Source: Auanema rhodensis (taxonomy: Eukaryota; Nematoda; Chromadorea; Rhabditida; Rhabditidae). From it: a DNA stretch of 64,000 bases. Positions 28,437 to 38,861 of the stretch are shown here, piece by piece (positions within the stretch are counted from its first letter, which is position 1; every line of letters starts with the position of its first letter). Below the pieces are notes generated by a model. The model made no database searches. It had not been told where the DNA came from and saw nothing but the letters and a program-made list of their open reading frames with translations. Made by a program: the position numbers and the translations under genes. The DNA lies in the NCBI GenBank assembly GCA_964057225.1, contig OZ059899.1:16562501-16626500 (forward strand). Reading direction: 5' to 3'.

Positions 28437-29278
28437 GAAAGACATTTTTATTAAATATACAGCTCTTAAGGAAAAGCTTTGAGACATTTAAAATCTAGGA
28501 ATCTCCTTAAGATCCACAAACTGGAATGACATAAATATCACAATTTACCCAAATCACAATAAAAGGCCCGAAATTCGTAAAAGTTAGAAATTCCTCCAAA
28601 AAGCAGCTTCGTCTTCTCATCTTCAAAGCGTAGAACCGCAGTGAAGTCGGGCGGAACAGACTGACTGACAGACAGGAAAATTTCAGGAGATATCTATAAT
28701 CGACGAAGAAAATTGAATGTGAACTGTATGCAAGGCCTACTAATCGACAATTTTTTGAACATTTGGTACTGCTAATATGAGTGTCACTTCATAAATACTT
28801 ACAAACACAAAACTTTTAAATTTCATACAGAAAACTCAAGATATACCATGAATTCAGAAAAAGGAGGGGAAGAACAGGAGATGAGACGAGTTGATACAGA
28901 GAAAAAACGTGTATGTAGAGTAGAGAAAAGTGAGAGTGAGTGAGAGAAAGAGAAAAAGAATCAAAGAAATCAATATTATGTTCAACTACATAGCGTAGCT
29001 ACATGACATAGTTAGCCGTAATATAGATGATGTTATCACATAAAGTTATTACTATCTGGCCCCACAGACCTGAGCGAATATAGGTGTAATGTGGGACGAT
29101 CATTTTCTGATAATTTCTCAAAACGGTTTTCGAACAAAATTTAAAACAAGCTCATTTCATAAACTAATAATCATAATAAAAATAATCTATCTATTCTTTA
29201 TAGTTAGCAATACTTCACAAAACCTGCTTTCGAAAAGAAAGATTATGTAATAACCGTGCTCTGCATGGGCGTAAAATA

Positions 29279-30497
29279 TTAGGTGTGCGCAAAAGTTTCT
29301 GGCCCTCCTCCCGCCCACACGCACCCTCCTCATATTTTGAAAACATGTGCCCAGAAACTTTTAAAAATAATTCCCCTCATTCTCCAAGGCCTTCTTCCAG
29401 TTCTGAAGCAATTTTCTTATTCCTTTTTTAAAAAAAACCTTTGGTTTTGATTGAAAAAAGTTTTTTAAGAAGGCGTCGACCTCCTCTTTATTTTTAAAGG
29501 TTTTACCCTTCAAAGAATGCTCCATCGATCTGAATAAGTGATAGTCAGATGGAGCAAGGTCTGGAGAATACGGTGGATGCTTCAGAAGCTCCCATCCATA
29601 TTCCTCCACAACTCGACACACGTCTTGAGCCACATGTGGCCGCGCATTGTCATGAAGGAGATGAATCTTCTTAGATTTTCGAGGGCGTTTCAACAAAACG
29701 GCCTCCAGAAGCCGTTGAATTTGTTCGGCATAAAGCCTACTATTCAACGTTTCACCGTAACTTAATAATTCATAATGAATTATTCCTCCTTCATCCCAAA
29801 AACAACATAACATCACCTTTTTAGGGGTCTGTTTGTTGGTTTTAGGAGTTGGTGGTAGTGCTTCACCTGGAGATACATAAAAATTTTTTTGGGTCTGGAT
29901 TCTCAAAAAAGATCCATTTTTCATCGCCAGTGATTAAACTACCCTCTTTTTTTAGCCATCTCAAGCAGGTTTCTGGAACAGCTCATTCGCGCCGCCTTGT
30001 TAGAAGGGCTAAGAACATGAGGGATTTGAGGGGAACATTTTTTGATCTTACCTAGTTTTTTCAGGTGTCTACCAACGGTAGCCCTGTGTACACCTAATTT
30101 ATGAGCCAACTGTTGTTGTGAGCTTATTAAAGAGCCTTTAAGAGCTTTTTCAAGCTTCTAGTTCGGCAACTTTAGTGGCCTTCCTGATCTTGGAAGGTCT
30201 CCCAGATACAAATTGTTAGATTTAAATCTAACGTACCATGATTTACAGGTACTATAAGAAGGTGTATCTTCACCATAGATGGATTTGAGAAGATTATGAG
30301 CTTTGAAGGCATTTAAACCTTGATTGAAATATAGCCTCAGACAGAAATTAAACGTAAAAAAAAAGATTTTTTTTTATAATTTAAATTTAAAACAATTTTT
30401 TAAATATAATTTTGAATTCGGTTTATGCTAATTTTCAAATTCAAAATATTTATTCGAATTTAAATGTGGATTGTCAGAAACTTTTGCGCACACCTAA
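29279..30497 (-). mobile_element. mariner DNA transposon, degenerate, with intact terminal repeats
   Basis: A 1219-base element with inverted terminal repeats of about 23 bases that begin TTAGGTGTGCGCAAAAGTTT on the left (29279) and read the same on the opposite strand at the right end (to 30497). Both ends abut a TA dinucleotide (29277-29278 and 30498-30499), the target duplication expected for Tc1/mariner transposons. The transposase is on the minus strand and is broken (separate entry). Perfect-looking terminal repeats with a decayed gene mean that it could still be mobilised in trans by an active relative, but it cannot move itself. Confidence 0.95.
29361..30350 (-). pseudogene. mariner transposase, broken by an in-frame stop and a frameshift
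   Basis: The minus strand encodes a mariner-type transposase: an N-terminal helix-turn-helix region (LRLYFNQGLNAFKAHNLL, YSTCKSWYVRFK, DLPRSGRP, LAHKLGVHRATVGRHLKKLG), then TGDEKWIFFENP with the first catalytic Asp, LHDNARPHVAQDV with the second, and HPPYSPDLAPSDYHLF with the third. Exactly 34 residues separate the second and third Asp, the DD34D spacing of mariners. Breaks: a TAG stop shortly after the GRPLKLPN segment (about 30160), and a frameshift at an A/T-run near 29880-29890, between the first Asp block and the SPGEALPP segment. The open C-terminal frame from there runs to 29361. Confidence 0.92.
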
Positions 30498-30624
30498 TAT
30501 CTTTTACAATGTAAGAGAGTAAGGACACTAATCAATTAGAAAATAACACAAATTTTTGAGGAAAAAGAAAACAACAAAATGAATGTATCACAAGATGATT
30601 CAATTAATATAAACACACCTGTAT

Positions 30625-33600
30625 TTAGACTCTTTTATCTGGCGGAGGGGGCCTCCTCTTTTCCAAATCATATTCATTTCGGAGCCAGGTAACCGCAGTC
30701 AGAAGAAAAATTCCATATTTGTCCATAGGACTTTCCATGCAAAAATGTCCGCAGACAGACTCCAAACTGTACAAATGTTTTTCATACGCTTGCCCCCTTT
30801 TTTTCAGTGCTTAACGTACCTGTTAACAAAATTGATATCGGTAGGGCTTTTTGCCGTTAATATTGCAGCATCTTCCCAAAATTTATGAGCGAACATCACG
30901 AAATGAAGAGTTTTCAGTTGCGCCCTAAGGCAATTATAATGATTGACCGGTATAACAACCTGAACAGCTTCTTCAAAATAAGGTTAATTTCCTACTTGAA
31001 CGACTTACACTTTCAGCATTTGTAACTGAAGAAGGAGACTCGTTATAAGATTCAGAATTGCTAGCGTCGGAGGGCTTTGACATATATCGAACCTCAGCTT
31101 CTAATTTTTCCAACGCATGATATGACTTTAAAACTTGCTGAAACTGAACAACGTAAGGTAAAAAATTCAACCTACTATCCTTACAGCAGATTTAAAACGA
31201 TACAAGTTATAAGAAAGAACAGACTGAGCTCTCAAACTTAAATTCCGCACTCGTGAAACAAAATGTTTTTCTAAGGGTGTTAATGATTCTTTCGTGGCAA
31301 AATTATGAGCTGCTACCCTGAAAAAGAATATCGGGAATTGTTGGGTTATGATTACTCATTCGACTTACTTAAGAAGTTCAGATGTATCTCTTAATACAGA
31401 AATATGACGTTGAGAAGATTCCTCAATTTCCATATGCTGAGCTGATATTCCGAAGTAAACTGTTGATTCCAGGTAAAGAAGGATACGAAATACACGATCA
31501 GTCTAAAAACAATGAGAAATAAAAACAAGTATTACGAAAGTCACCTCGAAATCTGCCTTTCTTTTCCTATCCCTAGCTAAAGTTTGGTAAAAGTCTGATG
31601 CTTTGCCTTCATTGTTGTACTTTTCGAATTTCGTTGGCCTATTTGGCATACATTCATTGCAAGCACAACGGAAATCTTTTGCTTGAGATTGAGAACTGCC
31701 AGGCCGAGGAGAAGGTGTCTGAATTTTAATAAGAGATTATTATCTTTTAGAGAGAGGCTTACAGATTGACCCGTAGATTTACTCGCTTCAGACTTGATAT
31801 CTCGTTCCCTTGGTCTATCAGGAACCTTATCACTTCGATAGTCCTTCCTATCCTTTTCCCTTTCTTTTTTCCTTTCAGGATCATCTTTCTCGTCTTTCTT
31901 ATCTTTATCTTTATGCTTTCGGCGCTTCTCATTGATGTCCAAAGATGGAGACAAACTTTCGTCCTAAACCGATTATAAAGAAAAGAATAAGATGAAACAA
32001 CCTTATTCTTCAAAGTTCCATATTTCTTTCCAATATCCATTAATTTATTCATTTTGCTAGGAGATAGAGCACGAAGAGTAAGTTCGCCTTAAGAGTAAAC
32101 AGCTACTTTTAATAACATAATATCACTACATACCTCTCAGGCGGTTTTCACAATTCAATTTAGGGGAAGGTGTATCTGGTTCTAGCTGAAAAATCATAGC
32201 ATTAGTAACCGTAAAATTTCAACAACCAACTCTAGATTCAGGCTTCAATTCTTCCTCCTTCGGTTTTTTCTCTACCTTAGGTCTGTTTTGCTGAACTGAT
32301 GACTTGGACTCCTTTTCAGATCGATCTGTCTTTTCCAAGCGATCAACTTTTTCAATTCGCTCCGTTTTATCAGATCGGTCACCTTTATCGAATCTTTCAA
32401 CCTTTTCGGGCCTATCAGCTTTCTCCGGTTTCTCTATTTTCTCAGCTCGTTCAGACTTTTCAGATCGTTCAGACTTTTCAGGTCGTTCAGGCCTTTCGGG
32501 TCGTTCAGACTTTTCAGGTCGTTCAGGCTTTTCGGTTCTATCAATCTTCTCGGGTCTTTCAGTCTTCTCGGGCCTTTCAGACTTCTCGGGCCTTTCAGAC
32601 TTCTCGGGCCTTTCAGACTTCTCGGGCCTTTCAGTCTTCTCGGGCCTTTCAGTCTTTTCAGGTCTTTCAGTCTTCTCGGGCTTCTCGGGCCTTTCAGTCT
32701 TTTCAGGTCGTTCAGTCTTCTCGGGCTTCTCAGATCGTTCAGTCTTCTCGGGCTTCTCAGGCCTTTCAGTCTTTTCAGGTCGTTCAATCTTCTCGGGCTT
32801 TTCGAGCCTTTCTGTCTTCTCGGGCTTTTCGAGCCTTTCTGTCTTCTCGGGCTTTTCGGGTCTTTCAGTCTTCTCTGCCTTCTCAGGCTTTTCCTGCTTT
32901 TCCAGCCTTTCGGGCCTTTCAGTCTTTTCGGGTCTATCAGTCTTATCAATCTTTTCAGCCCTCTCCGTCTTCTCGGCTCTATCGCTTTTATCCGCGCGAA
33001 TTGGGACCTGAGGTCGGTCATTAAACACGGCCCTCTCAGGCTTCTCAGTCCGATCAAATTTATCCGGGCGGTCAGTTTTATCCGGACGATCAGCTTTTTC
33101 AACTTTCTCAGCCCTATCCTTTTCGAGTCGCGTTTTATCTGAAGAACGGGAAGCATCTTTATCCTTCTTCTCAGATTTGTCTCGTTTCTGAAATAACTGA
33201 TACGTGATAGAAAAAGAAGAAAAAAACCTTTTCTCCTGGCTCCTTGGAGATTTTATCTTTAGGCTCTTTCTCTTTTCTAATTTTTTCCCTTTTCTGAAAT
33301 AAGAAGAAAATATGACATTGATACTAGAATTTAATGAAAACCTCCTTCTTCTCGGGTTTTTCTCGATCTTTTTCCTTCTTTTTCCTCTCAACATCGGTAT
33401 TTTCTTTACCTTCCGAAACTGCAGAAGATTTAATATTAGGTATCATATCTTGTGATAACTCCATACTAGGTTTAATTTTAGTCTTATCTTCATTGTCATT
33501 ATCGTCCTCTATTTTTCTTCTTGATAAAGTTCGATCAGGCAAAGGTGACAAAGGAGGAGAGAGTCTGTAAGAAACAATTTACTATAAGGCATAACATAAT

Positions 33601-34659
33601 AAACACATACCGAGTTATAATATTCAAAATTGTTTGGGCACTATACAAGTCACCGTCGTCACCAACATCGTTTTCAGTTGAATGAACTCCACTATCAGGG
33701 CTCACTGTTGCTTTTTCAATTTCATCATTCTGATAAAATATAATAAGAATTTTATACAAAAAATATGAATAAATGATTACATCATCACCGAATAATTCTC
33801 TCATTTTATCCTCATCGTTAGAGTTTTGATTATTAGAATTGCTCGTTCCTGGTCGGATTTCCTATAATATACTTTTTCATGAAAAGAAAATTCCTCAAAA
33901 TTCTGTTCACCTCATCGAGATGATCACGATCCCGTCTTCTCTTTTTTTCAGTCTCAGCATCGACTTCATGATCAATTGGTCGATCTTTTCTTTTTTTGGA
34001 TTTGAAATCACTACTACTAGCAGAAGGTCCTTGTGAATGATTTAACGATTCCGCACTAACGAAAGGCTGAAATAGTTCCATAGAAGTTGTTTTAATATAA
34101 AGGAAAACCTTTGTTAACTGGGGAATACTTTGAAGAGGCGGATTAGATACTAGTTCCTGCATTTTCTAAATATATATATATAAAGCTAAAATAATAACGT
34201 CATTAAAAAGAGTACTTGTAAGCAATCTCTAGTAGCCTGTTGGACTGGCGAAGCATTCAACGGATTTCCTGATCGGCGTGAAGCTACTGGAACTGCAGGT
34301 GGTTCATACTGAAACTAAATATCCTTACTGAAGAAAACTAAAGTCAGCCTACCGTTGTGACTCCATGTTTCTTTAAAGAAAAACCCTGTTCAGAAATACA
34401 GTTGTAAAAGTCATCGAATTTCCCGAAAACACCTGAAAATTTGAAGTTCAAATATGAAGAAGGATTTAACAAAGTTTTTTTTAATTGGAATAAATTTAGT
34501 TTCGTCTTCAAGTTCATGAAATCCGTTGAAATCGACACCGGAAGACTTATAACAGAAGCGTACAATATGTATACTGATTAAAGCGCGATTTTAGCATAAC
34601 TTACTTTCCATCTTTTGGCCAAGATCATCGTTCAGAGTAGATTCCTTTGCCTCTGCCAT
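30625..34659 (-). CDS. AFF4: AFF4/AF4-FMR2-like super elongation complex scaffold
   Basis: AFF proteins are disordered nuclear scaffolds that bring P-TEFb and ELL factors to RNA polymerase II. Spliced minus-strand exons start MAEAKESTLNDDLGQKME. A conserved-looking N-terminal segment ends FGKFDDFYNCISEQGF. It is followed by Ser-rich linkers, a basic stretch KSKKRKDRPIDHEVDAETEK (about 33930-34000), an acidic segment, and a huge Lys/Glu repeat (32219-33200). Near 31620-31700 lies FRCACNECMPNRPTKFEKYN. The C-terminal homology domain contains RILLYLESTVYFGISAQHME, LTPLEKHFVSRVRNLSLRAQ, VLKSYHALEKLEAEVRY, LKTLHFVMFAHKFWEDA and GIFLLTAVTWLRNEYDL. This helical C-terminal domain (a YLES start, a row of Leu-rich helices and a final WLR) is the diagnostic AFF region. 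The gene ends KRRPPPPDKRV. The nematode counterpart would be an affl gene. Confidence 0.85.
32219..33200 (-). repeat. Coding Glu-Lys-rich tandem repeat inside the AFF-like gene
   Basis: About 240 residues built from variants of EKTERPEKPEKSERPEK and RPEKTE/RPEKSE, flanked by looser ADRPDKTDRPDKFDRTEK units. At DNA level the period is mainly 15-18 bases with a core like CTCGGGCCTTTCAGTCTT on the plus strand. Because the unit length is a multiple of three and contains no stop in several frames, long antisense and shifted frames are open here too; they are shadows. The near-identity of the central units suggests recent expansion by slippage or unequal exchange. Confidence 0.92.
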
Positions 34660-35337
34660 CTTTCTGACCACAAGATTAACAGAGGCGAATAGCAAGCAGC
34701 AACAGTACGGGCCGGTTATGCTGCTGTGCTCCTCTTGTTCCCTGTCTTATGTAAGGCAGAGTCAGACTGCGGAATAGTGTCACTTCGCAGCAGACTGCGA
34801 CGACGACAAGTCTTTCTTTTTCTCTCTGTAATTTTTCTCTTAATATGAACGTTGAAATTATATCCTTTAGCCTCATTGTCAAAAATTCAAGATGTTTTAG
34901 AATACTATTCTCAGGTTTTAAGATAAGATGTTAAAGTCTCATAACATTAAACATTGGTGAACATATATTCAAATTTGTGATGTGAAAAATTAATGAGTCA
35001 GCACAAGTTCAATTCAATAAGCTAATGGCAAAAAAGCCTTGAAACTCCCACAAAAGCCGACTAATGATAAAAATTAATCAATTCTGTTCAAAGCTTTCGC
35101 CTTCACCGCTGCAGGTTGGAATAAAAAAAGATGTTTTGTTTTTACGAATGTTAATTGTGTTTTCCGTAGCGGATAATTCAAATTTACAAAAGTTTTTGAA
35201 TTTTATCGCGTTTCCTACTTTTTAATCAAATTTGAATTCTTAATTTTATGTTTAAGTTTTTAAATATAAATTTAAAATTTTTGTTTCAATTTTAGATGTA
35301 TTAGACAACAACATAGGCCTACTACAAACTTATCACT
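34660..35337. promoter_or_regulatory. Divergent spacer between the AFF-like gene and STIM
   Basis: No exon found. It includes a block at 35117-35175 that resembles a block before NIFK (see findings). TTTTAGATGTATTAG just before the STIM start could be a trans-splice acceptor. Confidence 0.45.
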
Positions 35338-37962
35338 ATGGCTCAGTTTACATATTTTCTTATCGTATTGTTATTTACTCCTATTCTTTCAAGTAATAGG
35401 AATAAAATTACAAGAAGTAAGTTTTTTGTAATACTACTTCTGGCACAGCATTTTTTCAAATTAAAAATGAAATAAACTAACTTTCGAGTTCGGTGAACGA
35501 CCGTGTCAATTTTAAAAAATAATGAAATGATATCTGATGTTATTTTTTAAAATTCTTCATTCTATTTTCAGATGTTGTTGTGACTGCCGAACAGGAAAAG
35601 GTACGGGATGCCGATGGATACCAAGCCATTGCGGAGATTCATCGCGAAATGGATGATGATCATTCTGGCTCTATTGATCGCAAAGAAACAAGTGGAGTGA
35701 GTTCAGATCATTATTCGAAATAATTTCAATTTGAAAAGTTGCCTATTTGCATTATGTATTACGTAATAATTCTTGTACGTTTCGATATTTACTTTGAGTT
35801 AAGACTTCGGTTTGCAGAACTGTTCTTATCTTCCAAAGGATCGTTAACTGTTGATTCTCAATGAATTCGTTCGAAATGACCATTTAATCAATAGTTGTTT
35901 TAGTTTATGACGGAAGATATGCACATGCGTAGTTCGGATCGTGCAAGGAGGGAAAATGCTTTTCACGGTGATGATGATGCTATTACAGTAGATGACCTGT
36001 GGGAAGCTTGGTTTGAAAGCGATGAGCGCAACTGGACAACAGATCAAGTATGAACGAACGTAATGTGAAATGAATTTCAAAGACAAATTTCAGTTAGTTA
36101 GTTGGATAGTTGAAGTAGTCAATCTTCCTATGTATGCTGATATAATTAGGCGGCAAAAACTAGATGGAAGCGTTCTACCCAGGTTTTCTGAAATACCTGA
36201 CATTGTTTTTATTTCTCATTTTTAGGTTGGCTGTTCACAATACTACATTCATGTCCCAAAATCTTGGAATCAAATCATCTGTTCATAAGCAGAAGCTACG
36301 GTTGAATGCTTTGGATGTGGTTTTATTTGGTTTCAGAGATCCATCTTCAAAATCTAAAGACATAGCTCTTGGTTTTTTGGTTAGTTGCATCTCTATCAAA
36401 ATAATTATTGCTTCATCGTTTTAGTTGCTAACATTGACATCTGTTCTGATCTTGTATGCGCGTCAACGACGTCGTGCTCAACAAGAAGTGACAGAGTTAT
36501 CATCTAGACTTACTCAGTTGAAAGATATGGAGACAGAGTTTGAATGTGTTCAAAAGAAATGGACTGAAGAACGTAATAAACGGTCAACCGCTGATGGGGA
36601 TATATGTCAATCGGAAGTTGAAAATCTTAGAATACAACTGGAGGAAGCCGAAAGAAGGTTGGAGTTATTTACTGAATAGTCTTATTTATCCGGTTTTAGA
36701 TTAGAAGAAGGTAATACTGGCGGAGGAACTCCACTTGCTCTACAACCTCTCCTTCGCAGAACTTGCGAAAATGAGATGGCATTCTTGGAAAAGCAACGGC
36801 AAGAGTAAGTGTTTAGGACTTCTATTTCGAGTTTGAATATGTCTTTCAGATGCTTCAAAGAGATGAAAGATGCTATTGAAATGGTAGACAGACTCCAGAA
36901 AAAGCAAAGCAGTGTATTATCTTCTTTGAAGTTAGCAACTGGTGCCTCTACAGCTAGTGACCAAGTTGATAGCAAAATATTTTCTCTCAAGTATGTCTTA
37001 TAATATACCCGATATTTCGTATGGAATGTTTTAGGTCTCGCATGGAAAAAATTCAAGGATTGACAAGGGATACTCAAGATAGATGGCTTCAGATTGAATC
37101 TCTTTGTGGTTTCCCTATTTTGTACTTAAATGGTAAGTTGTGGATCTTTAACACCATACTGTTTGTGTTTTCAGAAACCATGGGACCAGGTAATGGGTTT
37201 TCCGTGCCGGCTCCTCATTTCTATAGCAGTAACTCAGGTATGATTTCTGAGGGTGATAGCTCATCCGGTGGAAGTTTCTTGTAATGTTGTGTCGCGTTCT
37301 TGTCTTCTGTTTGTCTATTACCTATATTTTGATCCTGATTCGTTAACAATTTCTTTAAAAAGACAGATTTATGATAGTTTTCGTTGTTGTCGAAATTGCG
37401 TGAAGAGTAGGATAATGAATGTTCGTTTTTCATTGTGTTATTCCTCTATAATAACTACTATTTTGCATGTTCGCGCCTGGCTTCTTTCACTCTGTAATAT
37501 ATTGCTATCAACAAGAATGCTTGTAATTGTTTCAGGAACATCATCAGAATCATCGAAATCATTGGTAAATGGTACTGCTGGTACTTATTCCGCTCCGGCT
37601 CCCAAAGCCGTGCCCATTGTTCAGCAACACGTGCAGCCGTTTTTGGCTTCTAGAGAAACTGAAAACGTATTTACTTCAGCTGCATCTAATGAAGCTTCTC
37701 ATCCCTCTGTTGTACGCATGGTGCATGTCGATTCACAACTGTAAGACAAAAGTTTATGTTTTCTCTTTTTGTTTGTTAACTAATCAAATAGATTTAAATC
37801 CGCCTAACATCTTATTATGCTATGAGTTGCAAAACATTTTTTAGGCCCAAGGAAGAAAACCAGTCGTTGAAATCATCTGCTGGTACAGAAGTAAAGAAAC
37901 GTCGACCATTTGCAAAGCTGTTCAAAAAATCCTCCTCTAAGGGCAGTATTACTTCAAAATAA
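35338..37962 (+). CDS. STIM: STIM, endoplasmic reticulum calcium sensor for store-operated entry
   Basis: Single-pass ER protein that senses luminal calcium and opens Orai channels at ER-plasma membrane contacts. The order is typical: signal peptide [18 protein letters not shown]; canonical EF-hand loop [12 protein letters not shown] (about 35650-35690); hidden EF-hand [20 protein letters not shown]; a SAM domain with [20 protein letters not shown] and [10 protein letters not shown], keeping two N-glycosylation sequons (NWT, NTT); transmembrane segment [17 protein letters not shown] (about 36425-36480); a coiled coil through [13 protein letters not shown]; the channel-activating region [15 protein letters not shown]...[15 protein letters not shown] (about 36730-37120); a Ser/Pro/Gly linker; and a polybasic end [16 protein letters not shown] for plasma membrane phosphoinositides. 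Roughly 500 residues. The exon ending EEAERR joins LEEGNTGGG across a 40-base intron. Confidence 0.95.
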
Positions 37963-38861
37963 GTTCAGATACTAGAATCATGATCGCTATAGATGCCTGC
38001 TTTATCCTCATACTTTATTTATTTTCTAGGTTTTAGCTGTGATATTGCTCTTTTTTTCTTTCTTCAAATTTGCTCCTATGACAATCACTTTTTTCCTGCC
38101 TTAATAATATGTGGTTCCAAACTCCGGTATTCTTGCCTTCCATACTTGTAAATTCATTAGCTTCCTGCTTAGGTTCAGTTAAACTGTTGTCATTGTACTA
38201 ATGCCTCATTCTTAATTCTTAATTCTTTTATTGTTTTACCGACTTCTTTCCAGCTGTAATTCCAAGCATGTTTCAGAAGTGCTCTTAATAACTCTTTGCA
38301 ATATTATCTGTGATTTCATAAACATTCGATTGTTCTTTTTGGATTCTTTCCGCTTTATCACCGATGTTTAATCATTCATTACCTCTGCTTATTCACGATT
38401 TACTCTTTTTTATGACATTCTTCAGGGAACAAAGATGCAGACAGGTATTTTCCTTTCAGCTAGACTAATCATGACGAAGTTCGAAAAAACTTTTTCGGTT
38501 CATTGTTGAATGAGTTGACAATTCTCGGGGTTATCTCGTATAAAGAAAAGATGTTTTGATTTTTAGAGATTTCGTTGTCTAGTTTCGTAGGTTTAATATT
38601 CTTAAAAGTGAATATAAATGGATGGGATTGAAATTTCTTCCCATGTGAAATAAATACAATGTTTTGCGTTTACGAATGTTAGCTGCGATATCCGTTGCTA
38701 ATATTTCGCTATTTATATATTATTTTTCTATATTTGGATAAAGTTTTACATCATTATATGTTATTGTTTGTATAATACATATATCGCTGTTATACCATCT
38801 AGTGTACCTTTTTTTGATGTTTTAATTATTTTTTTTCAAATAATCAATGTTTCAGTTAAAC
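37963..38861 (+). other. Spacer between STIM and NIFK
   Basis: T-rich, with no coding exon recognised. It probably holds the STIM 3' UTR and the NIFK promoter. The block at 38646-38703 resembles one before STIM. The longest open stretches lack domains. Confidence 0.45.

Larger units (their letters stand above)
17616..29278. other. Gene-poor region of 11.7 kb, rich in microsatellites
   Basis: No exon chain with family support was found on either strand. Open frames such as those near 18871-19230, 19959-20345 and 27539-28123 have irregular composition, no domain, and no obvious donor and acceptor partners. Purine or pyrimidine dinucleotide tracts recur (17954-17970, 18102-18129, 18365-18382, 21557-21640, 22040-22084, 24369-24410, 25291-25363, 25989-26057), with one (ACG)n tract and one (TTA)n tract. 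It may be a regulatory interval or the upstream part of the helical-protein gene with untranslated exons; I see nothing decisive. Confidence 0.55.

Noticed and set aside
32299-33024. Long plus-strand and shifted open frames rich in FQSSRAFQ or FSGLSVFSG
   Set aside because: They are antisense or shifted readings of the AFF Glu-Lys repeat, open only because the repeat unit lacks stops in those frames.
38847-38861. Earlier in-frame ATG for the NIFK-like gene (MFQLN)
   Set aside because: TTTCAG within it looks like the splice acceptor that defines the 5' end of the mature mRNA, leaving the ATG at 38862 as the first.
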